Of a stretch of 42,574 bases of DNA, positions 32,433 through 38,708 are shown piece by piece. The number at the start of each line of letters is the position of its first letter. Position 1 is the stretch's first letter. The translations under genes were made by a program, and so were the position numbers. The notes beneath the pieces are model-generated. The model did not search any database. It was not told the DNA's origin and saw nothing but the letters and a program-made list of their open reading frames with translations. This DNA comes from Actinomycetes bacterium (GTDB lineage Bacteria; Actinomycetota; Actinomycetes; Streptosporangiales; Streptosporangiaceae), in assembly GCA_021792405.1 (NCBI GenBank), contig JAJYUU010000019.1, positions 1-42,574 of the forward strand, read 5' to 3'.

Positions 32433-32657
32433 ATGGACGTGCAGCGGCCGGACTGGTGGTGCTATCCGCTCCAGTGCTCACACGGGCATCTGTGGGCACC
32501 CGGACGGGTAACCGTCGGGTGGATGCCCTGCGAGTGCCCGTCGGCACAGGCAGGGCCTGGCGGCATGGGGCACAGGTGGGTGCGCTGCCGCGAGCCGGGC
32601 TGCCCGGCGATCTGGTACAAACCTCCTCATGACAGCAACCCTCGGCCAGGTGGTTAG
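32433..32657 (+). CDS. small Cys/His-rich protein
   Basis: 74 residues from the ATG at 32433 (MDVQRPDWW). Cysteines and histidines are spaced CYPLQCSHGH, CEC, GHRW and CREPGC, then AIWYKPPHD, suggesting one or two zinc sites. I recall similar short Trp/Cys-rich proteins in actinomycetes but know no function. Its 3' end overlaps the next gene by 29 bases. Confidence 0.6.
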   Translation: MDVQRPDWWCYPLQCSHGHLWAPGRVTVGWMPCECPSAQAGPGGMGHRWVRCREPGCPAIWYKPPHDSNPRPGG

Positions 32658-33219
32658 CGCAGCTGCTTCCCATCCCGGTAGCTCTGGCCTGCCCGCGTCT
32701 GTCTGGGTCTCGCTGGCCGCGCTGGTGGCAAGCATGCTGGCGCTATCGACCAGCCTGGTCCCTGACCGTCGCCTGCTTCTGCAGAAGGTCCACGAGTCCC
32801 TGACGACGATCGGCCAGCTAGAAGGACGCCGCGAGATTCAGCTTATGGCCGAGGAAGGCCGGGGTGTCGGCGATCTGACGGCCGATCAGCGAGCGCAGTG
32901 CAATAACGCCCTGGCCGCGCTGAACACGATGGCCATCTACTACCAGCGCAACTGGGTCTCGCGTGACGCCCTGCTCCAGTTCTGGGCAGAGCCGGTGCTG
33001 AAGCTGATGGCGCCGGCGCAACCGTTCCTGGATCTCCGCGACACTGAGCACCGCCTCAGCGGCCAGATCTGGCCGGAGCTGCGGCAGTTCGCCGTTGCCG
33101 CCTGGGAGTACGGCCGCGACCAAGGGTGGGACCTGACGGGCATTGACATGGGTCCGTCCGCCCAGATTGCCAACGCGTGGCACGGAACGCTTGCCAGCGG
33201 TCGGCCGCGCCGCGCATAG
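32629..33219 (+). CDS. unknown membrane-anchored protein
   Basis: 196 residues: one N-terminal helix (about 22-44, LPASVWVSLAALVASMLALS), then a soluble helical domain (KVHESLTTIGQLEGRREIQL, ALAALNTMAIYYQRNWVSRD, WPELRQFAVAAWEYGRDQGW). No family was recognised. The shape, a single anchor plus a cytosolic helical domain, is common among small effector or sensor proteins carried by mobile elements. The overlap with the preceding small protein suggests joint expression. Confidence 0.65.
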   Translation: MTATLGQVVSAAASHPGSSGLPASVWVSLAALVASMLALSTSLVPDRRLLLQKVHESLTTIGQLEGRREIQLMAEEGRGVGDLTADQRAQCNNALAALNTMAIYYQRNWVSRDALLQFWAEPVLKLMAPAQPFLDLRDTEHRLSGQIWPELRQFAVAAWEYGRDQGWDLTGIDMGPSAQIANAWHGTLASGRPRRA

Positions 33220-33412
33220 GCAAGCGCCCGGCCGCCGGACAGACTGCCGTGACGGCCGGGCAAGTCCCCGGCAACAGCGACCCTCCTACCGTGCAGGCAT
33301 GACGATGGTCTGGCTTGATCCCGGCTGGTGCCCTGCCCGCGCCGGGCTCGCGACAGTAGACGTAGGGGTGGCCTCAACCGGTCCGAGGACACTTCGCTGT
33401 CGGCTGTGACCT

Positions 33413-33560
33413 AATTGCCAGCCAGCGTACGTAAGGCAATTGCTCATTGTGCCACCTCCAGAGGACGCCCAGATAAACGCTGACCTGCGCTTTCGCGGCT
33501 TCCATTACGTACGTTTAGGTGTACGATGAATTTGTAACGGATAGACATGCCAAACGTACG
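33413..33560. repeat. res-like dyad region upstream of the serine resolvase
   Basis: AATTGCC (33413-33419) and GGCAATT (33435-33441) flank CGTACGT at 33426-33432, making a 29-base dyad site. Downstream, CGTACGTTT (33508-33516) and AAACGTACG (33552-33560) form a second, wider inverted pair that ends ten bases before the resolvase ATG. Three CGTACG cores in 135 bases, placed directly before the recombinase gene, resemble a multi-site res region that would also act as an operator for the gene. Confidence 0.5.
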
Positions 33561-33570
33561 CGGAGGGGGC

Positions 33571-34155
33571 ATGAAGATCGGGTACGCCCGCTGCTCGACC
33601 CAGCACCAGGACGTTGAGCTGCAGATCAAGGCGCTGCTGGCACTTGGCTGTGAGCACGACCGGATCTACACCGACGAGGGCCTGACAGGCACGAACCGCA
33701 AGCGGCCCGGCCTGGAGAAGGCCCTGGCCGCCTGCCGCGCTGGCGACGAGTTCACGGTGACCAAGCTGGACCGTGGCTTCCGGTCGGTCAAGGACGCCAT
33801 CGAGATCATCCAGGGCCTGGCTGAGCGCGGGGTCAAGTTCGCGCTGGGTGGCTCGGTCTACGATTGGAACGACCCCTTCGGCAAGATGTTCCTGCAGATC
33901 CTCGCTGTGGTGGCCGAGTTCGAGGCCGACCTGATCAAGCTCCGCGTGCGCGAGGGCATGGCCCGCGCTAGCGAAGCCGGTCATCTGAAGGGCAAGCAGC
34001 CGAAGCTCACGAGCACCCAGCAGAAGCACCTCGTCAAGACCTACTCCGACGGCGGCCACACCATGGCGCAGCTCGCCGAGTTGTTCGGCGTCACCAGGCC
34101 AACGATCTACAGGACCCTGCGCCGGCATGGCGTCGAGCCGGTGTCGTCAGCCTGA
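33571..34155 (+). CDS. serine recombinase (resolvase/invertase family)
   Basis: 194 residues. The N-terminal catalytic domain begins MKIGYARCSTQHQ, with the nucleophile at Ser9, then YTDEGLTGTNRKRPGLEKAL and KLDRGFRSVKDAIEII (the arginines of the LDRxxRS motif), and the long E helix FLQILAVVAEFEADLIKLRV. The C-terminal HTH is MAQLAELFGVTRPTIYRTLR. This is a small resolvase of the Tn3/Hin kind. The start is placed at 33571 because a GGAGGGGG lies directly upstream; the longer reading adds eight residues. It probably resolves multimers or inverts a segment using the dyad sites in front of it. Confidence 0.92.
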   Translation: MKIGYARCSTQHQDVELQIKALLALGCEHDRIYTDEGLTGTNRKRPGLEKALAACRAGDEFTVTKLDRGFRSVKDAIEIIQGLAERGVKFALGGSVYDWNDPFGKMFLQILAVVAEFEADLIKLRVREGMARASEAGHLKGKQPKLTSTQQKHLVKTYSDGGHTMAQLAELFGVTRPTIYRTLRRHGVEPVSSA

Positions 34156-34500
34156 TCGATACCAGTAGCCGTGCCAGCTAACCGGCACCGGCATCGACAC
34201 GCTTGACGCCGACGCGGTTCCGGTCGCCACCGCAGGGAAGAACCCGCCTGCCGGCGAGATCGGGAACGAGAACCCCGAGTCGTCCCACGCTGTCGGTATA
34301 GCCGGGCGGCAGGATCGCGCCCCCGGCATTACGCCATTTCACCGAGGCGCTCACCGCGCCCGGCTGGCTCATCGCGCCGCTCACAATCTGGTACACCTGC
34401 GCGACGTCCGCTGCCCTGGCCCCGGCCACGGTGAAGGCCATCGCCCCGGCGGCGAACCGGTAGGGCGGGGATGGCCGCGCCGGGCTTCCTCGCGCCGATT
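34150..34500 (-). pseudogene. possible degenerate gene fragment
   Basis: On the minus strand, protein-like text switches frame: PPYRFAAGAMAFTVAGARAA with QVYQIVSGAMSQPGAVSASV in one frame ending near 34250, and GFSFPISPAGGFFPAVATGT with VSMPVPVSWHGYWYRS in another near the stop at 34147. Together they look like one frameshifted gene whose 5' end is missing. No family was recognised and the call rests on composition only. Nothing else was found between 34156 and 34644. Confidence 0.3.
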
Positions 34501-34644
34501 CCGCCCCTCACAGGCGCGCTCGGCCGCTTCCGGGATCGACCGGGTGATGTCCGCCCACTTCCGGCGGCGTTGGCGTTGTCCTGCCGGCACGCCCGTAACA
34601 GCAGCCGCGCTGGGGTGGCCTATAGCCATGCCGGTGTATAGACC

Positions 34645-34924
34645 ATGGCGAAGATCCCCGAGGGCTCGGCTCTCCACACGTGCATCTTGCCGAACGACCT
34701 GTGGCAGGCCGCCAGGGAGCGCACACGCACCGACGGCCATCATCCTCTCGGCGCTCGCCTCATACACGGGCCTCCCGGAGGTCGGCTGCCGTGGATCGCG
34801 CATGCCGCCGACGGCGAGGCCGGGCTCGAACCGCGCGCCGTCTGCGTCGAAGACCGGGAACGTCATCCCCGATATGGTGATCCCGCCGGAGATCCCGGAG
34901 GACCGGCAGCGCTTCGCCAACTAG
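34645..34924 (+). pseudogene. frameshifted small ribbon-helix-helix-like gene
   Basis: The first frame reads MAKIPEGSALHTCILPNDLW with QAARERTRTDG, and the continuation TAIILSALASYTGLPE is found in the +1 frame from about 34735, ending in MVIPPEIPEDRQRFAN before a TAG. The joined text, a strand (HTCILP) then helix (DLWQAARERT) then helix (AIILSALASYT), resembles ribbon-helix-helix DNA-binding proteins. A small deletion around 34730-34737 explains the shift. A plausible antitoxin or plasmid-maintenance regulator has thus been lost. Confidence 0.5.
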
Positions 34925-34934
34925 TCGGGGGCCT

Positions 34935-34968
34935 GGTGGCTCGCCGTTTGTGTGTCGCCAGAGCCACC
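34935..34968 (+). terminator. hairpin terminator after the frameshifted gene
   Basis: GGTGGCTC (34935-34942) pairs with GAGCCACC (34961-34968) across an 18-base loop, 11 bases after the pseudogene's stop. No T-run follows, as is usual in GC-rich actinomycetes. The rest of 34969-35188 carries a 93-codon open frame at 34952-35233 that is not convincing. Confidence 0.4.
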
Positions 34969-35188
34969 TGGAGCAGCACCGGCCCGGTCAACGCGCTGGC
35001 CTGCGCTGATCCGGACTAGCGCCCAACGGCAACTTCACTGCGCACTGCACGCCCTGCTCTGCGACGCCGCCAGTGGCGGTTCTGATGCGGCCCGGCAGGC
35101 GATCGCCTACTGGGATCTCGCGGTCTCGATACGGGCGACACCTCCCGGACATAAGTGCCAAAGGATCCGGCAAGTGTCTGTAGCCATG

Positions 35189-35226
35189 TTTACATGCCTC
35201 TTACCTATGCTATGCTTAGGTAAGAG
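35189..35226 (+). promoter_or_regulatory. promoter overlapped by a 10-bp operator-like inverted repeat
   Basis: TTTACA (35189-35194) and TATGCT (35211-35216), 16 bases apart, form a sigma70-like promoter about 50 bases before the next gene's ATG. CTCTTACCTA (35198-35207) and TAGGTAAGAG (35217-35226) are perfect reverse complements with a 9-base centre, so the -10 element lies inside the repeat. A repressor bound here would block transcription; the adjacent gene's product is the obvious candidate. Confidence 0.6.
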
Positions 35227-35265
35227 CTGCTAGAGAGGCAGCCTAGCCCCTGGAAAGGCACTCAA

Positions 35266-35712
35266 ATGCCCCTGATCGAGGTGACAGTCAAGATCCCGGA
35301 GGAGCGAGTCGGCGAGTTCTATGAACTGGTCGGGCGCTGGCTCGCCGGAGCACAGCTCGAAGCCGAGCCGCTTGACATGCCCGCCACAACACCGACCGAC
35401 TGGACGCAATCCGACGACGATCTCGCACTTGCCCGTGCGGTCTGGGGGAAGTTCAGCCCCCGCGCGCAAGCGTTCTTCGCTCTATTGATGGACCATGCGG
35501 GTCACAAGATGTCGGCCGAGAATCTGGCCGCGACGCTGGACATACCTCACGGCAAAGCCGGCGTCGCCGGTGTCCTCGCGTGGCCCGCGCGGCACTGTGC
35601 GGCGGTCAACAAGACCGTGCCCTGGCAGTGGGAGGAAGGGTCCGAGGGCGGTGGTGCGCTCTACTGGGTCGAGACCAAAGTAGCCATAGTGTTCAGGAAG
35701 GTCCGGAGCTGA
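35266..35712 (+). CDS. small winged-helix-like protein (resembles DUF6416)
   Basis: 148 residues. An N-terminal segment MPLIEVTVKIPEERVGEFYE is followed by a helical domain: ARAVWGKFSPRAQAFFALLM, HKMSAENLAATLDIPHGKAG and VAGVLAWPARHCAAVNKTVP, then WQWEEGSEGGGALYWVE, a pattern of a winged helix with a following wing. I recall this as DUF6416 of actinomycetes, function unknown. GGAAAGG precedes the ATG at 35266. It has its own promoter with an operator-like repeat, which suggests self-repression. It is the last plus-strand protein gene before the tRNA-like RNA. Confidence 0.72.
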   Translation: MPLIEVTVKIPEERVGEFYELVGRWLAGAQLEAEPLDMPATTPTDWTQSDDDLALARAVWGKFSPRAQAFFALLMDHAGHKMSAENLAATLDIPHGKAGVAGVLAWPARHCAAVNKTVPWQWEEGSEGGGALYWVETKVAIVFRKVRS

Positions 35713-35847
35713 CCCCCGACGATCTCACCGAGCCCGCGAGCGCTCAGAGCCCCTGCGCGGTCCCCCTGCGCCGGGGTTCTCTGCTGCCCGGCGTCGATGC
35801 GCCGTCTGCGCGCTCAGATTTGACTATGTGATACCTTGGATCCGCAG

Positions 35848-35977
35848 GTGGGAACCGGGTTCAGCCCTGCTGGTTCGCAGCCAGAGGTTCCACAGAGCGG
35901 GGAGATCTGGGTGCGAGTCCCGGCGGTCCGACGATCCATCGGACTGTAGCTCAAGAGCAGAGCGCCCGTTTTTCCTG
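35848..35977 (+). ncRNA. circularly permuted tRNA-like RNA with structured leader
   Basis: All cloverleaf stems can be drawn with normal lengths, but the 3' half comes first. The 3' half is GCGGG (35897-35901, anticodon stem), GAGAT (variable), CTGGG-TGCGAGT-CCCGG (35907-35923, T arm), CGGTCCG (35924-35930, acceptor) and A35931. After a 9-base linker from 35931 to 35939 comes the 5' half: CGGACTG (35940-35946, acceptor; seven pairs, one G-U), TA, GCTC-AAGAGCA-GAGC (35949-35963, D arm), G, then CCCGT (35965-35969), which pairs fully with GCGGG. U8, A14, A21, U54, C56 and A58 equivalents are present; U55 is G and the D loop lacks GG. Upstream, GTGGGAACC/GGTTCCAC (35848-35893) encloses two small hairpins. 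No CCA is encoded. Confidence 0.7.
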
Positions 35978-36010
35978 AGTGAAGCCACCCTGGACAGGGG
36001 TGGCTTCACT
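35978..36010. terminator. 13-bp hairpin shared by convergent units
   Basis: AGTGAAGCCACCC (35978-35990) pairs perfectly with GGGTGGCTTCACT (35998-36010) across a 7-base loop. It starts nine bases after the last base of the tRNA-like element and ends 11 bases before the stop of the convergent minus-strand gene, so it can terminate both. There is no T-tract after it on either strand; a run of five T lies before it on the plus strand. Confidence 0.75.
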
Positions 36011-36021
36011 GCGTATCGGGC

Positions 36022-36876
36022 TTATGACCGCTGGCTATGACGTGCGACCGCCGCTGATATCTCGCCCTCGGTTAGCTTCAGCGGCCCGTAGTGGCACCTC
36101 GCGAGGCCTTTTGCCCGGCGGATCGCGTCGGGTGCCCTGAGGGCGTTTGGCGCATCGGTAACAAGGTCTTCGACCAGCAGGTCAGCCCACAAATCGCGCG
36201 GCAGTGCAGGCGCCAGGAACCCGGTTGCTTCGCGGGCTAGGACCTTGGTGACCGCTAGCGCCATCAGCGCCTCGCTGCTCCCGAACGTGACAGGGTCCCT
36301 CAAGTCCAGCGCACGCGGTGAGCGCCCAGCGAGCTTCACCCAGCCTGATTCCGCGTCAGGCGGCCAGGTGGCCAGTCGGTTGACGAGCGACTGGTCCGCC
36401 CGGCCGCCGGAGTGGATCGTGCAGTTGCGCATGACCCGCAGGACATGTAGTTGCTCAAGACTTGCGGCATTGAACGACTGCCCGGTGGCCTGTTCGATCT
36501 CCCCGTGCTGCTCGTAGAGCTTCAGGTTGTCAGCCGGTTTCTTAAGTTTCTTCCCGTCGCGTTGCAGCAGGGTCAGACAGGTCTTGAGGTAGTCCTCATG
36601 GATGGCGAGCGCGTAGGCGACCGCCATCGCGCCGAGATGGGTGTCGCCGGCCGCAAGGATTCGCAGTGCGGCCTCGGGTTTCAGGCTGAACCGGCCGATG
36701 TGCGGGATCTGGGGGAAGATCTCCGGCAGGAGCCGGTCCGATCCCTCGGTGAGCTGCAGCATGTGAGCAGCCATCTGCGCGCCGGCCAGAAGCCCCATGA
36801 TGGCGTTGCTGGCCTCAACCCGCACTTGCTCGTACTGCCGGTACTCGGCGAACCGCACGATCTCCACGCCGGACAC
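36022..36876 (-). CDS. HEPN-motif protein (putative RNase)
   Basis: 284 residues, largely helical. The segment LHVLRVMRNCTIHSGGRADQ contains R150-N-x-x-x-H155, the RNxxxH/R-x4-6-H signature of HEPN domains, many of which are ribonucleases that cut RNA, including tRNA, in toxin-antitoxin and anti-phage systems. Helices before it (AMAVAYALAIHEDYLKTCLT, LLQRDGKKLKKPADNLKLYE) fit the four-helix HEPN bundle. The N-terminal ~60 residues and the C-terminus are unassigned. It converges on the tRNA-like RNA, sharing the hairpin at 35978-36010. HEPN is seen; RNase activity and target are inferred. Confidence 0.6.
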   Translation of the reverse strand: MSGVEIVRFAEYRQYEQVRVEASNAIMGLLAGAQMAAHMLQLTEGSDRLLPEIFPQIPHIGRFSLKPEAALRILAAGDTHLGAMAVAYALAIHEDYLKTCLTLLQRDGKKLKKPADNLKLYEQHGEIEQATGQSFNAASLEQLHVLRVMRNCTIHSGGRADQSLVNRLATWPPDAESGWVKLAGRSPRALDLRDPVTFGSSEALMALAVTKVLAREATGFLAPALPRDLWADLLVEDLVTDAPNALRAPDAIRRAKGLARCHYGPLKLTEGEISAAVARHSQRS

Positions 36877-37346
36877 CTTACGACCGCTGCGGGATGGGTT
36901 GTCCAGAGCCAGAAAGCACGTAACTTCAGCACGGGCCAGGGTGTCGCCGTGGACACGCTCCTGCCCTCAGGCCATCCGGAACGCCAGCTAGTCCCGGACG
37001 TGCAGCGCTGCCCGGCCGACCGGTGACCTCGGCACCCTTCCCGGTGACGCTTCCTGTAACAGGTCGGCGAGGCGCAGCCATCAGCCAGGCAGGCCACGCG
37101 CAGGTGGCCGAGGCCGTCGGCGTACCGGCACGGGGTCCAGCTACCGTGATGCGGCCAGGTCCCCATGGGTGCCCGTGGCTGCACCGCTCAGGCCTCTCAG
37201 TGGCCAGCTATGGCTGTCGAGGGTAAAGGCCGCGGCGGTGCCGCTCCTAGCTCCGGTGGGCACCGCTCAGGACGGGTTTTCTGCAGACAGCGGGACCGCT
37301 TGATAGGGCCCGCTCCAGCGTGGTCTGGCGCGGCTAAGGTCTGTGT
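36877..37346. other. non-coding gap between two divergent genes
   Basis: About 470 bases containing the start regions of the HEPN gene (minus) and the 37347 gene (plus). A 12-base direct repeat, GCACCGCTCAGG, occurs twice, near 37179 and 37260. No gene with credible composition and ribosome site was seen. Promoters must lie here, but I could not place them with confidence. Confidence 0.4.
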
Positions 37347-38525
37347 GTGACTGAGATGCTTCGCAGGCCGCTGACTGGCGATCAGCTTCGCCTGCTCGGG
37401 GTGATCTATGAGCCGTTTCACAACTCGGGCGAGTGGCCGTTCTGGCAGTTCGTGGACTTGACGATGCAGCGCCGGTTCGGGGTCAATGCCTGCGAGGTCC
37501 TGGCATCGCTGCCGCGAGCTGGGGACGCCTCACGCGGCTACGGGCTGACGTGGCGGCCTGACCCGATGATCGCGCCACAGCCACACCATGAGGTTGCGCT
37601 GACTGCCGCGGGGTTGTGTCACGTGCCGGAGGCTGGCCGGCTGCTGGAGCTGTTCAGTCTCTTCCTGCAGGCGATGGCGACAGCAGTGACGGGCGTGGTT
37701 CCGGTTCCGCGGCAGGTTGTGGAAGCGGAGATCTCAAGCGACGTGATCACTGAGATCGCGCGGGGAGACCGCGGCATCAGCCGGGAAGTCAACGACCTGC
37801 AGCCGCTGGGGCTGGGGCTGCAGATCACCCAGCGGAAGGTACGACTGCTGCTGGAGCATGAGCCGGTCGCGTTCATCGTTCACCGGCCCGATGCGTCGCA
37901 GGAGCAGTGGACTGTCAGGATCCCGGCCGCGCTGCGCGGCCTGGGCGGCGCTGTCACCATTGACGGCTACCTGGACTGGCTCATCGTGACGGTCGTGCCG
38001 GATCAGTTCCCGCCGACGCCTGCGTCGGCGGGGCCGCTGGACGTGGCCACAGCAGTTGGCTACTTGGATGCGGTATGGAAGGCGAAGACCGGGTCGCGGC
38101 TCTTCGCGAGCCCGGATGTTCTCAGCGTGGCGCGGCTGACACTGATGTGCCGCAGTGAGGAGGAGTTCAACTCGCTGATGAGCGCGCTGGCTGACGTTCT
38201 CGGTCAGGTCGTCTCCCCCGGCGTGAAGGTGCCGCCGCAGCGAGAAGCGCTGGAGAGGGCACGGGACTGGCTGGTGCCGCAGGTCGACCCGGACGTGGCT
38301 GACCGGCTAGCCGCGGCGTTCGGGACGCTGATCATCCTGCGGCACCTGCGCGTCAGCCAGCAGCACTCGGACGCCCGGCACAAGGCTGTCGCGGCGTTCC
38401 GCGACATCGGCCTGACTTTCCCGCCCCCCAGCTGGGACATGGCCTGGACGCGCATCGTGGCACTCGCGCGGGGTGCACTGGACGTGATCCGCGAGGAGGT
38501 CAGCGCCGCTCTGGCGGACAAGTAA
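37347..38525 (+). CDS. unknown helical protein with a C-terminal R-x4-H motif
   Basis: 392 residues from a GTG (an ATG at 37356 is also possible). The N-terminus looks like a winged helix (LTGDQLRLLGVIYEPF, EWPFWQFVDLTMQRRFG). The C-terminal third contains LRHLRVSQQHSDARHKAVAA, with R335-V-S-Q-Q-H340, an R-x4-H spacing like HEPN active sites, inside long helices (WTRIVALARGALDVIREEV). I do not recognise a family. It is divergent to the HEPN gene and 184 bases from hsdR. A defence role is suggested only by neighbourhood. Confidence 0.65.
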   Translation: MTEMLRRPLTGDQLRLLGVIYEPFHNSGEWPFWQFVDLTMQRRFGVNACEVLASLPRAGDASRGYGLTWRPDPMIAPQPHHEVALTAAGLCHVPEAGRLLELFSLFLQAMATAVTGVVPVPRQVVEAEISSDVITEIARGDRGISREVNDLQPLGLGLQITQRKVRLLLEHEPVAFIVHRPDASQEQWTVRIPAALRGLGGAVTIDGYLDWLIVTVVPDQFPPTPASAGPLDVATAVGYLDAVWKAKTGSRLFASPDVLSVARLTLMCRSEEEFNSLMSALADVLGQVVSPGVKVPPQREALERARDWLVPQVDPDVADRLAAAFGTLIILRHLRVSQQHSDARHKAVAAFRDIGLTFPPPSWDMAWTRIVALARGALDVIREEVSAALADK

Positions 38526-38708
38526 CCCGCCGGACGCCCTCAGCGGGCAGCCTCGTGTCCACTCCTGCGGGCCGCCGGTAATCACGACCCGTGGAGCGTT
38601 GATGCCCGAATCGCCCGGCTGCGGACCCGCACCGCCCCGAACGGTCTCATCTGCAAGGACCCGCGAACAAGAAGCAGGGAACTCCGAGGGGATACCTCAA
38701 GATCCTGA

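Noticed and set aside
33300-33410. 36-codon frame beginning MTMVWLDPGW
   Set aside because: No ribosome site, no family resemblance, too short to separate from chance.
34952-35233. 93-codon plus-strand frame before the DUF6416-like gene
   Set aside because: It overlaps the terminator hairpin at its start and the promoter/operator at its end; only a short middle part looks protein-like.
35897-35931. The tRNA-like 3' half as an attR site of the conjugative element
   Set aside because: No copy of this sequence or intact tRNA was found near the left side of the element (16.4-17.4 kb), and it pairs along its full length with the following 5' half, which an att remnant would not do.
35838-35937. 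An ordinary-order tRNA (for example selenocysteine-type) starting at GGATCCGC
   Set aside because: The acceptor would need a bulged base and no D or anticodon arm with proper lengths can be drawn, while the permuted reading fits canonical spacing everywhere.
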